From Mageeibacillus sp. UBA1257 (GTDB lineage: Bacteria > Bacillota > Clostridia > UBA1212 > UBA1257), in the NCBI GenBank assembly GCA_002308775.1, contig DBVT01000128.1, positions 232-22,064 on the forward strand: a stretch of DNA of 21,833 nt, read 5' to 3'. Below are positions 1 to 8,528 of the stretch, piece after piece (positions within the stretch are counted from its first letter, which is position 1; every line of letters starts with the position of its first letter). The position numbers and the translations under genes are program-made. The notes below the pieces were generated by a model that searched no databases, was not told where the DNA came from, and worked only from the letters and a program-made list of their open reading frames with translations.

Positions 1-941
1 GTTTCGAGTTTCAGGAAGCTCTTTGCCGTTGCCGTAGCTCCCACGCTGATCCCGAGGAAGAGCGTGACAATATTCATCAGTTCGTTTGAAGCCGCTTTTG
101 CAAGTCTGTCCGTAAGTCCGCTTTCTTTCAGAAGGTTGCCGAACATCAGACAGCCGATCAGAGATGCCGCGGAAGGAACGAGCAGCGAGACGAACACCGC
201 GACGATGACCGGGAAGAGTATCTTTTCTTTCTTGGAAACGGGGCGAAGCTGTTTCATAACTATGCTGCGCTCCTTTTTAGTCGTAAGAAGCTTCATTATA
301 GGCGGCTGAATGACGGGAACGAGAGCCATATACGAGTATGCCGCGATGGCTATCGGTCCGAGCAGTTCAGGCGCCAGTTTTGTCGTGGTAAAAATAGCCG
401 TAGGGCCGTCAGCGCCTCCGATTATCGCGATAGATCCTGCCTGAGGACCGGTGAAACCGAGAAGCTTTGAACCGAGGTAAGTTACAAAAATACCTATCTG
501 TGCCGCGGCTCCGAGAAGCAGGCTCTTCGGGTTTGCGATCAGCGGTCCAAAGTCTGTCATCGCGCCGATGCCTATAAATATGAGGCACGGATACACGCAC
601 GATTTTACGCCGATATAAAGGATATCGAGCAGTCCGCCGTTCGCGAGGATGTGGCCGTAGCTGTGGTAATATTCGCTTCCGGCATCCATAAACTGTTCCC
701 AAAGTTCGCTGTGGTAGAGCGCCTCGGGTCCGAAGCCCGTGAGATTCGTGAGAAGTATTCCGAACGCGATACCGACCATCAGCAGCGGCTCGAATTTCTT
801 TTTAATACCGAGATAAAGGAGCAGGAAAAGCGCGACAACGATCATCACGAGGTATTTCCATCCCTCTCCGGTAAAATCTTTGATTATGTATGCAAAACCG
901 GAATTGCCGAAGAAATCACCTAAAGTTTTTAAAAATTCCAT
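1..941 (-). CDS. oadB: Sodium-translocating decarboxylase beta subunit (OadB/GcdB/MmdB family), partial
   Basis: Membrane subunit that couples decarboxylation of a biotin-bound carboxyl group to Na+ export. The reading frame starts at ATG 941 and runs off the left edge, giving 313 visible residues of a protein usually about 370-400 long. Its sequence is dominated by hydrophobic segments. It contains the family hallmark GGADGPTAIF (about residues 174-183), whose Asp is the known Na+-site residue, followed by ALVPVIQPPIMK (about 205-216). The C-terminal membrane part is cut off. The start has AGGTGA about 6 nt upstream and lies 7 nt after the stop of the gamma-like gene, so the two are almost certainly co-transcribed. 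The substrate (oxaloacetate, methylmalonyl-CoA or glutaconyl-CoA) cannot be told from this subunit; the carboxyltransferase and biotin carrier genes would lie beyond the edge. Confidence 0.95.
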   Translation of the reverse strand, partial: MEFLKTLGDFFGNSGFAYIIKDFTGEGWKYLVMIVVALFLLLYLGIKKKFEPLLMVGIAFGILLTNLTGFGPEALYHSELWEQFMDAGSEYYHSYGHILANGGLLDILYIGVKSCVYPCLIFIGIGAMTDFGPLIANPKSLLLGAAAQIGIFVTYLGSKLLGFTGPQAGSIAIIGGADGPTAIFTTTKLAPELLGPIAIAAYSYMALVPVIQPPIMKLLTTKKERSIVMKQLRPVSKKEKILFPVIVAVFVSLLVPSAASLIGCLMFGNLLKESGLTDRLAKAASNELMNIVTLFLGISVGATATAKSFLKLE

Positions 942-948
942 ACCGCTG

Positions 949-1338
949 TCACCTGCTCTCTACATTTCTTGAGGCTCTTCTGCCGAGTCTCTTTACAGTC
1001 GTCGGTCTGATCGAAGACCGGGAGCGCTTATCAGCGTTGTATGCCGCGATCGCGGCCGCTATGACCGCTCTGAGTTCGTCATCGTCTTCACCGTCAACTG
1101 TTTCAACAGTCTCTCCGTTTTCTTCTTCTGTGAGCTCTTTTGCGTCGACAACGGCAGCTTTCGGGGCCTTTTTCTTGATCTTGCCAAGCGCTGACATCAA
1201 ATAAAGGATGACAGTAAGCATTATCATCCCGATGAAAACAACGCTGATGCCTGCCGCAACTACCAGCCAGAGTTCAGGCTCCCCTTCAACATTGTTCATG
1301 CAGAATATTGGAATCATTCCCGAATAGATCGGACCCAT
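949..1338 (-). CDS. oadG: Sodium pump decarboxylase gamma-like subunit (OadG family)
   Basis: Small membrane anchor of the Na+-pumping decarboxylase, 129 aa. It shows a short N-terminal stretch, one transmembrane helix (about residues 23-48), then a charged, low-complexity linker rich in Lys, Ala and Glu. An acidic segment with DDDELRAVIAAAIAAY follows; this Ala/Ile pattern is common in OadG-type proteins of gut Bacillota. The tail is basic (RSRSSIRPTTVKRLGRR). A ribosome binding site GAGAGGCG sits about 6 nt before ATG 1338. It lies directly upstream of the beta subunit with a 7-nt gap. Assignment rests on topology, size and the neighbouring oadB, because this family is poorly conserved in sequence. 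Confidence 0.85.
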   Translation of the reverse strand: MGPIYSGMIPIFCMNNVEGEPELWLVVAAGISVVFIGMIMLTVILYLMSALGKIKKKAPKAAVVDAKELTEEENGETVETVDGEDDDELRAVIAAAIAAYNADKRSRSSIRPTTVKRLGRRASRNVESR

Positions 1339-1373
1339 ATATATCGCCTCTCATAATTGATTGTTTTACCCTT

Positions 1374-1396
1374 AAAAAGCGCTTTGACGCGCTTTT
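1374..1396 (-). terminator. Intrinsic terminator after the thymidylate-kinase-like gene
   Basis: On the minus strand AAAAGCGC, a 6-nt loop GTCAAA and GCGCTTTT form a perfect 8-bp inverted repeat ending in five T residues. It lies 41 nt after the kinase stop codon and 36 nt before the oadG start, so it separates the two units. I see no clear sigma-A promoter for oadG in the short space left. Confidence 0.75.
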
Positions 1397-1436
1397 GTTA
1401 TCATACCACTTTCGGTGCCTTCGGGCAAGTCGGACT

Positions 1437-2102
1437 TTATAATTTGACCACGTATTTGTATACTTCCTCTGTTATGTCGTCGACGCTTCTCATCGCGCCT
1501 TTTTTGTCGGTGCAGTTGATCTTTACGGCATTTTCGAACTTCTCCGCCGCAGCTATATAGCCGTTTCTTACTTTTTCAAGGAAGGAGAGATTTTTCTCGT
1601 AAACGTCTGCATCCTCTCCGACATAATCGCGGTGGCCTTTTTTTGCGACGTTTTCGCGCGATTTTTTAACAGGCACGTCGAAGACGAGAAAAAGGTCCGC
1701 TCTCGGGATCTCCAGCGTGTCAAATTCAAGCTTTTCGATCCATGTGAGCATCTCCTCTTTTTCGCTTTCCGGCACTCTGAGCACCTGATACACCGCGTTC
1801 GAAAGAGTCGATCTGTTCAGTAAAACGAAATCGTATTCGGAATAGTCGTTGTTTTTAAAAGCGAGCCACCTGTCCATCGCATACCACAGAGACATCGATC
1901 TTGCGTCCAGTCTGTCTGCTCTCGCTTCGTATTTTCCGGAAAGCAGCTTGCCGATCTCCAGTCCGAAAAACGATTCGTACTGCGGAAAATCGACGACGGC
2001 AACCTTTTTGCCTTCGCTCTTCAGTCTTTCCTCGAGCGCTCTCAGCTGAACGCCCTTTCCGCTTCCGTCTATACCTTCAAATGCCACAAATACGGGTTTC
2101 AT
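1437..2102 (-). CDS. Thymidylate-kinase-like P-loop nucleotide kinase
   Basis: Probable dTMP kinase (dTMP + ATP to dTDP + ADP), 221 aa from ATG 2102. An upstream in-frame ATG exists at 2135, but the start at 2102 has AAGGGG in front of it, and the predicted transcript begins only about 9 nt before 2135. Visible motifs are the P-loop FEGIDGSGKGVQ (residues 8-19), a DFP segment, AMDRW (the substrate-binding Asp-Arg region) and SNAVYQ. Two features are unusual: the Walker A residue after Lys is Gly rather than Ser/Thr, and the usual DRY motif reads NRS. This suggests a divergent TMPK branch, or a kinase for another deoxynucleotide. It stands alone, divergent from tmcAL, rather than next to holB as in many Bacillota. 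Confidence 0.8.
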   Translation of the reverse strand: MKPVFVAFEGIDGSGKGVQLRALEERLKSEGKKVAVVDFPQYESFFGLEIGKLLSGKYEARADRLDARSMSLWYAMDRWLAFKNNDYSEYDFVLLNRSTLSNAVYQVLRVPESEKEEMLTWIEKLEFDTLEIPRADLFLVFDVPVKKSRENVAKKGHRDYVGEDADVYEKNLSFLEKVRNGYIAAAEKFENAVKINCTDKKGAMRSVDDITEEVYKYVVKL

Positions 2103-2150
2103 CGCCGCGTCCCCTTCCGGATCGTTTTTGTGCATAACACGACCCTATAT

Positions 2151-2179
2151 ATTCTAACATAAACGGGAGCGTTTCACAA
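2151..2179 (-). promoter_or_regulatory. Sigma-A-type promoter for the thymidylate-kinase-like gene
   Basis: Minus strand: -35 TTGTGA (2174-2179), 17-nt spacer, -10 TAGAAT (2151-2156). Transcription would start near 2144, leaving about a 40-nt leader to ATG 2102. This supports the downstream start codon over the one at 2135. Confidence 0.65.
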
Positions 2180-2208
2180 TTGCGCCTCGGCCGTTTTTGA
2201 ATTATAAT
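2180..2208 (+). promoter_or_regulatory. Sigma-A-type promoter for tmcAL
   Basis: Plus strand: a perfect -10 TATAAT (2203-2208) with a weak -35 TTGCGC (2180-2185) at 17 nt. The -35 element directly abuts the -35 of the divergent promoter at 2151-2179, so the two polymerases would compete for one site. Confidence 0.6.
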
Positions 2209-2242
2209 ATGAGGCGAAATAAGCATCGGAGAGAGTTTTTTT

Positions 2243-3421
2243 ATGAACGTAGTCGGAATAATCTGCGAATATAATCCGTTCCATTTCGGACACAAATACC
2301 AGATCGAAGAGGCAAAAAGACTCACGGGCTCGGAATACGCCGTCGCTGTAATGAGCGGTAATTTCGTCCAGCGCGGAGAGCCTGCGCTCATGTCAAAATC
2401 CTCCAGAGTAAAAACGGCCCTTGAAGAAGGCGCTGACATCGTGCTCGAGCTGCCTTTAACATACGCGTGCTCTTCTGCTCAATTTTTTGCGCAGGGAGCG
2501 GTTTCGGTGCTCTCGTCGTCGGGTGTCGTAACTCATCTGTCTTTCGGAAGCGAAAGCGGCGACCTTTCAAAAATCGTCGACGCGGCTGATAATTTCGAAT
2601 CGAAGCAGGCATCGATAAAGGAAAAGCTCTCGAGTGGCGCATCATACGCAAAAGCTGTCGAATCTCTCACAGGGATTGCGAAGGGCGACTCGAACGACAT
2701 TCTCGCTGTTGAATACATCAGAGCGCTCAAAAAATACTCATCGGATATGATCCCCCTCCCCGTAAAAAGGATCTCCGAACTTTCTTCAGGCGAAAAGATC
2801 TATTCCGCCGCTGAGATAAGAAACGCGATACTGAAGCATTCAGGCGAACCGAAAAAGATCGCCGCGATATGCGGGAAATTTTTACCGTCCTTTTCTTCGA
2901 AAAACGCTCTGGAAGAGCTCTCAGCCGGCAGGTTCCCCGTTTGCCTTGAAAACTTCTCACAGGTGTTCTTCGCAAAGCTTCGCTCCGGCGGACCCGATTT
3001 TATAAAAAATCTCCCCGGAGTCAGCGAAGGGCTTGAGAACAAACTGTATGACGCATCTCTCGATTCGACTTCCCTTGAAGAGCTCATATCTTCGTGCGTT
3101 TCAAAGCGCTATACCGCTTCGAGGATCAAAAGGATACTCGTTCACGCGATGGTCTGCGGAGGGAATTTTTACGGTTACGATCAGAGAAGACCCGTACCGT
3201 ATATAAGGGTGCTCGGGATGAGGAAGGAAGCGTCCAAACTTTCCGAAATGATCGCGGAAAAATCTTCCGTGCCTTATGTTATGTCAAACGCTGACGCGTA
3301 CAAAATCTGCCCCGAACTTGCGAGGTCCGAGGCAGCTGCGAACGATGTTTATTCAGTATGTTTTCCCTGCGGTACCGCAAAAGGCAGACGCGAATACACA
3401 GACAAATTTACCGTGATTTGA
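2243..3421 (+). CDS. tmcAL: tRNA(Met) cytidine acetate ligase TmcAL (YlbM)
   Basis: TmcAL makes N4-acetylcytidine at the wobble position C34 of elongator tRNA-Met from acetate and ATP. The 392-aa product starts MNVVGIICEYNPFHFGHKY, the family's N-terminal nucleotidyltransferase fold with the HFGH (HxGH) motif at residues 14-17. It continues with AVMSGNFVQRGEPAL, DIVLELP and later LLPVKRI-like and RRPVPYIRVLG segments typical of YlbM. Length fits the family (about 390-415). GGAGAG lies about 9 nt before the ATG. It is the only plus-strand gene here, convergent with ftsW across a 39-nt gap and divergent from the kinase gene. A weak AT-rich hairpin followed by T7 overlaps its stop codon. Confidence 0.95.
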   Translation: MNVVGIICEYNPFHFGHKYQIEEAKRLTGSEYAVAVMSGNFVQRGEPALMSKSSRVKTALEEGADIVLELPLTYACSSAQFFAQGAVSVLSSSGVVTHLSFGSESGDLSKIVDAADNFESKQASIKEKLSSGASYAKAVESLTGIAKGDSNDILAVEYIRALKKYSSDMIPLPVKRISELSSGEKIYSAAEIRNAILKHSGEPKKIAAICGKFLPSFSSKNALEELSAGRFPVCLENFSQVFFAKLRSGGPDFIKNLPGVSEGLENKLYDASLDSTSLEELISSCVSKRYTASRIKRILVHAMVCGGNFYGYDQRRPVPYIRVLGMRKEASKLSEMIAEKSSVPYVMSNADAYKICPELARSEAAANDVYSVCFPCGTAKGRREYTDKFTVI

Positions 3422-3460
3422 TTTTTTTAATACGATAAACCTTTTTTGCGCGGCTTACGG

Positions 3461-4612
3461 TCAGAATTTGTCGTATGCCGTTTTTTTCGATATCCCGAGT
3501 AAAACGCCCATCTCAGCCATAATAATGCACAGCGATGTGCCTCCGTAACTGAAGAAAGGCAAAGCGACGCCCGTTACAGGCATAAGTTTCGTCGCAACAG
3601 CGACATTCATGATAGTCTGAACGGCAATCAGCGAAGTTATTCCCGTCGCGAGCAGGCAGCTGAATTTGTCAGGCGCATAGGAAGCGATCTTGCAGCCTCT
3701 CCAGATCAGTATTCCGAAGAGCGCGAGTACTAAAATGACTCCGATAAATCCGAGTTCTTCAGCGAGTATAGAGAAAATAAAATCGTTGTAAGCTTCGGGG
3801 AGATACTGGTATTTCTGGACGCTCTTTCCGAGTCCCCTTCCGGCAAATCCGCCTGATCCGATCGCGTAAAGCGACTGCGTTATCTGATATTCGGCGGACG
3901 AAGAAACCTCAGCTGTATCCCCTATTCCGAGGAACGAATTGAGCCTTGTCTGCACATGCGGCACCGTAAAATACATCAGCACGACACCTGCGACTCCGAG
4001 CGCTCCGAGGATCAGGAAGACTCTCGGTTTTACACCGCCGATGAACATCATTATCACGGCGATAAGAATTATGATTACAATGCAGCTTACGTGCGGTTCT
4101 TTATACAGGAGGAAGAAAGCCACTCCGAGCGGCAGAATGTAAACTATAAATCCCCACCATTTGTCGACGATCTTTTTGGTATATTCGTTAGAAAGTATAT
4201 ATGCCAGGAAGACTATCATTCCGAATTTCGCGATCTCCGAAGGCTGGAATGAAACGGGTCCTATTTTGATCCACCTTCTCGCGTTATTCAGATTCGCTCC
4301 GATCAAAAGCACGAGTCCCAGCAGCGCCACCGATATCACGTATATCGCGACAGACATCCTCTCTATCAGCTTGTAGCTGACGAAGCTTGCCAGGAACATG
4401 ATGATCACTCCGAGTCCGGCATATATTATCTGGTTTCTGAGCAGTGTATACGAGTCCGAATCCTTCATCAGATATGACGAAACGGTACTCGAGCTGAATA
4501 CCATGACTGTTCCGACGCAAAGCAGGAAGAATATGGAAACTATCAGCCAGTAGTCAGGCTGAGACGTTCTGATTATTCTGCTGTTTCTCTGTTGACCGGC
4601 CAATTGTTTCAC
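3461..4612 (-). CDS. ftsW: SEDS peptidoglycan polymerase FtsW/SpoVE
   Basis: Septal lipid II polymerase that works with a class B PBP, 383 aa with about ten transmembrane helices. Diagnostic segments are FQPSEIAKF (about 122-130), LPEAYNDFIFSILAEELGF (271-289), whose Asp277 matches the catalytic SEDS Asp, and PVTGVALPFFSYGGTS near the C-terminus. Translation starts at GTG 4612, with AGGA a few nt upstream; no in-frame ATG is available there. It lies 24 nt after mraY and is the last gene of the dcw operon, where murD normally precedes and murG follows. Its position with the PBP at 8525-10837 favours FtsW over RodA; a sporulation-specific SpoVE role cannot be excluded. Confidence 0.93.
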   Translation of the reverse strand: MKQLAGQQRNSRIIRTSQPDYWLIVSIFFLLCVGTVMVFSSSTVSSYLMKDSDSYTLLRNQIIYAGLGVIIMFLASFVSYKLIERMSVAIYVISVALLGLVLLIGANLNNARRWIKIGPVSFQPSEIAKFGMIVFLAYILSNEYTKKIVDKWWGFIVYILPLGVAFFLLYKEPHVSCIVIIILIAVIMMFIGGVKPRVFLILGALGVAGVVLMYFTVPHVQTRLNSFLGIGDTAEVSSSAEYQITQSLYAIGSGGFAGRGLGKSVQKYQYLPEAYNDFIFSILAEELGFIGVILVLALFGILIWRGCKIASYAPDKFSCLLATGITSLIAVQTIMNVAVATKLMPVTGVALPFFSYGGTSLCIIMAEMGVLLGISKKTAYDKF

Positions 4613-4636
4613 ACCGTCCTTTCTATTTTACCTTTA

Positions 4637-5611
4637 TTACAGGATCACGCAGAAGTACGCGCCTATGCAGCATACGAGCGTGAATGCCCAGAATACGAAT
4701 ACTACAGTGGTCTCTTTCCAGCCGCTCAGTTCGAAATGATGGTGGATCGGAGACATCTTAAAGAGCCTTTTTCCGTGAGTGATCTTAAAATACGCGACCT
4801 GCAGTAAAACAGACAGCGCTTCGATCACGAAGAGGAGTCCCGCGAATACCAGGATGAAAGGCAGCTTCAGATGTATTCCGACAGCTCCTAAAGCTGCTCC
4901 GAGCGCGAGCGATCCCGTGTCGCCCATGAAGACCTTCGCGGGATGTATATTATATGCGAGGAAACCGATGAGGCTTCCCACCGTTATCGCGGAAAAGATC
5001 GCCGCGCTGTAGTCCTCGGCGTAAACGATCGAAATGACGGAGAAAAACAGCATCACTATCGTCATGGATCCTGCGCACAGCCCGTCGAGTCCGTCTGTAA
5101 TATTCACTGCGTTCGATTCGGCTACCATCACAAAGACGCAGAAAGGAACGTACATAAATCTCAGATCGAGCTGCCCGTGAAGTCCGAAGAAAGGTATATC
5201 TATCTTCGTTCCGGGACCCCAAAACTGCAGATACAGTCCCAAAAGAACGGAAATAACGATCAAAGCGATCAGCTTCTGGTACCACAAAAGTCCGTCCTTG
5301 TTCTTTTTTCTGACCTTAAGGAAATCGTCAAGAAAACCTACGGCAGAATACAGTACCGTCGTTATTATGAGCGGCAGTATTTCCTTCGCAAGCCCGGTAA
5401 AAAACGCAATGAGCGAGAGCACGAGCATCGGGATCAGGAATATGACTCCTCCGATCGTAGGCGTACCGTTCTTCGAAAGATGTGTCTGCGGACCGTTGTC
5501 CCTGACAGTCTGAGACGCGTGCATTTTTTTGAGAAGCGGTATCATCAAAGGCCCGCAAACGAGCGCGAACGCAAGAGCTGTGAAGAAAAAGATCAATACC
5601 CACTTGTTCAT
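4637..5611 (-). CDS. mraY: Phospho-MurNAc-pentapeptide transferase MraY
   Basis: Integral membrane enzyme that transfers phospho-MurNAc-pentapeptide to undecaprenyl phosphate to make lipid I. The product is 324 aa, the family's normal length. Active-site signatures are present: GFLDDFLK (92-99) with the paired Asp, NAVNITDGLDGL (167-178), FMGDTGS (228-234) and the HHH motif in SPIHHHFELSGW (287-298). Its ATG overlaps the murF stop by 4 nt (ATGA), implying translational coupling; GAGGTG lies inside the end of murF. ftsW follows after 24 nt. Confidence 0.97.
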   Translation of the reverse strand: MNKWVLIFFFTALAFALVCGPLMIPLLKKMHASQTVRDNGPQTHLSKNGTPTIGGVIFLIPMLVLSLIAFFTGLAKEILPLIITTVLYSAVGFLDDFLKVRKKNKDGLLWYQKLIALIVISVLLGLYLQFWGPGTKIDIPFFGLHGQLDLRFMYVPFCVFVMVAESNAVNITDGLDGLCAGSMTIVMLFFSVISIVYAEDYSAAIFSAITVGSLIGFLAYNIHPAKVFMGDTGSLALGAALGAVGIHLKLPFILVFAGLLFVIEALSVLLQVAYFKITHGKRLFKMSPIHHHFELSGWKETTVVFVFWAFTLVCCIGAYFCVIL

Positions 5612-7065
5612 TCCTGCACCTCACAAAGGCGTGCCACGACTGTTTCCATCGTCATTCCGCGGGAACCTTTTACGAGCACTGTGTCGCCTTTTTTTATCGT
5701 TTCAAGCAGCTTTTCCGCCGCTTTTTGTGAATTTTCGCACCTGATCGCGCTGTTTTGTCCGTTTTTCTTCTCTTTGTCGAATCCTGCTGCGATATTCTCC
5801 GCGTCAGCTCCGGCTGTTATTAAAATGTCAGCGCATGCCGCTGCGTATGCTCCCACTTCATTATGGAACAGAGCTGATCTCTCGCCCAGCTCCAGCATCG
5901 ATCCGAGCACCGCTATCCTTCTTCCTGCCGATCTTCCGAGCACGGAAAGAGCTGCCTTCATCGATTCGGGATTTGCGTTATACGTATCGTCTATTACAGT
6001 GACTCCGCCTTTTTCGATCATCTTCTGCCTCAAAGAATCGCTGCCGTATCCGGCGAGCTTTTCAGCGACTTTGTCAGCATCCGCGCCGCATACGACCGCA
6101 GCGGCGAAAGCGAGAGCGGCATCTGTGATATTGTGTCTTCCGGGCACTTTAAGAGCCATTTTCTGAGTTTTTTCAGCGCCTGACGCGTCCCGGTATGATA
6201 TTTCAAAGCTGCTTTCGTTCTCGGATTCCGTCAAGATCTTTATCCGGTAGTCGCAGTCTTCGCTCTCTCCTGCAGATATTATATTGATCTTCTTTGAAAA
6301 GACCTTAGCAATGTACGCGTCGAGCAGCTCTTTGTTGTTCAGATAATCGTTGTCGCCGTTGACTATCAAATAACCGCCTTCGGGAATGCCTGCTGCGATC
6401 TCGGCTTTCGCCATAAATATCCTGCTGCGCGATCCGAGCAGTTCGAGATGAGCCGTTCCGATGTTTGTGATGATCCCGACTGAGGGTCTCGCGATCTCCG
6501 TCAGATATTCGATCTGTCCCATTCCGCGCATTCCGAATTCCAGGACAATGGCGTTTTCCGATTTAAGTGAGAATATCGTGAGCGGAACGCCTATTTCGTT
6601 GTTGTGATTTCCCACGCTCTTGCAGACGTCGTATTTTGCCGAAAGAGCGAGGGCAGTCATTTCCTTGGTGGTCGTTTTTCCGACGCTTCCGGTGACCGCG
6701 ACGACGGGCATCCGGATGCCTGTTGAGAGCTCTTTGTCTTCCCTGTATTTTTTCAGTATCTCGGAGCTCACCTGCCCGAGAGACTTCAGGGTATTGTCCA
6801 CTTTTATAAATGCCGCGTCTGGGTTTTGCGCGCGCAGTCTTTTTATTTCTTCCAACCTGTCATTTTCGCCCCACAGGACGGCCACAGAGCCTCCCTGAAG
6901 AGCCTGACTGATAAAATCATGTCCGTCGAATCGATCGCCTGCAAGGGCAACGTAGAGGCTTCCCGCGAAGTTCTTCCTCGTGTCCGTACAAACCCCTTTT
7001 ATTTCAGCGCCGCCGTTTCCGATAACTGTTCCGGCGCATATCTCGGCGATCTTTTGAGCTTTCAT
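5608..7065 (-). CDS. murF: UDP-MurNAc-tripeptide:D-Ala-D-Ala ligase MurF
   Basis: Cytoplasmic ATP-dependent ligase adding D-Ala-D-Ala to the UDP-MurNAc tripeptide, completing the pentapeptide that MraY uses next. The product is 485 aa. It shows the N-terminal Mur domain with GVCTDTR (24-30), the ATP loop VTGSVGKTTTKEM (124-136), NHNNEIGVPLT, LEFGMRGMGQI and the C-terminal DDTYNANPESMKAAL motif typical of MurF. It overlaps murE upstream and mraY downstream by 4 nt each (ATGA). Confidence 0.96.
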   Translation of the reverse strand: MKAQKIAEICAGTVIGNGGAEIKGVCTDTRKNFAGSLYVALAGDRFDGHDFISQALQGGSVAVLWGENDRLEEIKRLRAQNPDAAFIKVDNTLKSLGQVSSEILKKYREDKELSTGIRMPVVAVTGSVGKTTTKEMTALALSAKYDVCKSVGNHNNEIGVPLTIFSLKSENAIVLEFGMRGMGQIEYLTEIARPSVGIITNIGTAHLELLGSRSRIFMAKAEIAAGIPEGGYLIVNGDNDYLNNKELLDAYIAKVFSKKINIISAGESEDCDYRIKILTESENESSFEISYRDASGAEKTQKMALKVPGRHNITDAALAFAAAVVCGADADKVAEKLAGYGSDSLRQKMIEKGGVTVIDDTYNANPESMKAALSVLGRSAGRRIAVLGSMLELGERSALFHNEVGAYAAACADILITAGADAENIAAGFDKEKKNGQNSAIRCENSQKAAEKLLETIKKGDTVLVKGSRGMTMETVVARLCEVQE

Positions 7066-8528
7066 CTGAGAGTTCCCTCTTTTCTCATTTTACCGAGTAT
7101 CTCGGCTACGACTTCTCTCTCGTCGAAATGGATCGTTTTGTCCTTCAGTATCTGATAAGTCTCATGTCCCTTTCCGGCGAGTATTATAACATCACCGGGC
7201 TGCGCGTTTCTGATCGCGTACTCGATGGCTTGCTTCCTGTCGACGATACAGATGTACTTGCCGCCGCTCTTCTTCATGCCTTCTTCAAGGTCTCTGACTA
7301 TAGACGCGGGATCTTCACTTCTCGGGTTGTCTGATGTGATTATCGAAAAGTCCGCGAACGTTCCGGCCGTTTTACCCATTGCTTCACGCGGTCTGTTTCT
7401 GTCGCCTCCGCAGCCGAAAAGGAATACGGTCCTGTTCGCAAACTCCTTGACTGTTTTGATTATATTTTCAAAGCTGTCAGGATTGTGAGCATAGTCTATC
7501 ATGACGGTAAAATCGCTTCCGGTCGGCACGATCTCAGCCTTTCCGGGCACGCTTATGTCTGACAATGCTTCCGCGGCAAGTTTCGGATCCGCTCCCGCCA
7601 GAACTGCGCAAGCAAACGCCTCAAGCGAGTTGTAGACGCTGAACGTTCCGGGGATCGGCACGTTCATATGGATGCCGTACGGGAGTATGTCGTATTCGGT
7701 CGAATTTCTGTTTCTTTTGATATTTACCGCTCTGAACGTGGCGTTTTCGTCTCTTACAGAGACAGTATTGATCTCGCATGTCGCGTTTTCCGTCATTTTT
7801 GCGCAGTAATCGCTGTCTATGTTGAACACGCCCTTACCGCACATTTTAAACAGCTTGGACTTCGCGTTTGCGTAGTCATCCATGTCCTTGTGTTCAGTCG
7901 CTCCGATATGGTCTCTGGACAGATTCGTAAAAGCTCCCACGTCGATCTTCGTTCCCGCGACTCTCGAAAGGTTGAGACCCTGAGAAGAGATCTCCATTAC
8001 GCAAACGGACACTCCCTCGTCTACCATTTCCTTCATCAGTTTTTGTATTACGAGAGCTTCCGGAGTCGTCCTGTCAGTGGGTATTTCCCTCGTCCCGACC
8101 ATATTTTTCATCGTTCCGATGAGACCCGTTTTCTTTCCGGAATAGTCGAATATCTTTTTGATCATACATGTCGTCGTCGTTTTTCCCTTCGTTCCGGTTA
8201 CGCCGATGACTGTCATCTTTCCCGAAGGATGACCGTAAAAAGTATCCGCCATCATTGCTATCGCATATCTGGTATCGTCCGTTCTGATCACAGGGCACGT
8301 TATTTCCGAAGGCAGCTTCGCGTCCTTAAGAGCGACTATCGCGGAGGCTCCTTTTTTCCAGGCTTCGAGAGCATAGTCGTGTCCGTCGCTTATAAATCCG
8401 CGGATGCATACAAATGCCGTGCCTTTTCCGACGCATCTGCTGTCAGATGTGACGTCTGAGATCTCTGTTGAAAGATCTCCCCTATATTCGATCACGTTTA
8501 CGTTTTTTACCAGTTCTGATAGTTTCAT
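7062..8528 (-). CDS. murE: UDP-MurNAc-L-Ala-D-Glu:meso-diaminopimelate ligase MurE
   Basis: Adds the third stem-peptide residue to UDP-MurNAc-L-Ala-D-Glu. The product is 488 aa. The ATP loop GVTGTKGKTTTT spans 109-120, the probable carbamylated lysine is Lys223 in YANAKSKLF, and IDYAHNPDSF starts the C-terminal domain. The substrate-selecting motif is DNPRSEDP (400-407). DNPR is the meso-DAP-type motif, so the cell wall is predicted to carry meso-DAP rather than lysine. The start has GGAGAAGGAA just upstream and overlaps the PBP stop by 4 nt. Confidence 0.96.
   Translation of the reverse strand: MKLSELVKNVNVIEYRGDLSTEISDVTSDSRCVGKGTAFVCIRGFISDGHDYALEAWKKGASAIVALKDAKLPSEITCPVIRTDDTRYAIAMMADTFYGHPSGKMTVIGVTGTKGKTTTTCMIKKIFDYSGKKTGLIGTMKNMVGTREIPTDRTTPEALVIQKLMKEMVDEGVSVCVMEISSQGLNLSRVAGTKIDVGAFTNLSRDHIGATEHKDMDDYANAKSKLFKMCGKGVFNIDSDYCAKMTENATCEINTVSVRDENATFRAVNIKRNRNSTEYDILPYGIHMNVPIPGTFSVYNSLEAFACAVLAGADPKLAAEALSDISVPGKAEIVPTGSDFTVMIDYAHNPDSFENIIKTVKEFANRTVFLFGCGGDRNRPREAMGKTAGTFADFSIITSDNPRSEDPASIVRDLEEGMKKSGGKYICIVDRKQAIEYAIRNAQPGDVIILAGKGHETYQILKDKTIHFDEREVVAEILGKMRKEGTLR

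Noticed and set aside
1416..1427. TGCC-TTCG-GGCA hairpin after the kinase gene
   Set aside because: Only 4 bp, without a T-tract; the terminator at 1374-1396 explains this spacer better.
3403..3428. Terminator of tmcAL
   Set aside because: CAAAT/ATTTG followed by ATTTTTTT is only a 5-bp AT-rich stem overlapping the stop codon; too weak to list as a terminator, although some termination in this convergent gap must occur.
4943..6166. 407-aa open frame on the plus strand
   Set aside because: It lies antisense to mraY and murF, both unmistakable, and its sequence is the Arg/Ser/His-rich kind produced by reading a coding strand backwards.
7668..8459. 263-aa open frame on the plus strand
   Set aside because: Antisense shadow of murE with low-complexity Arg/Ser/Val composition and no recognisable domain.
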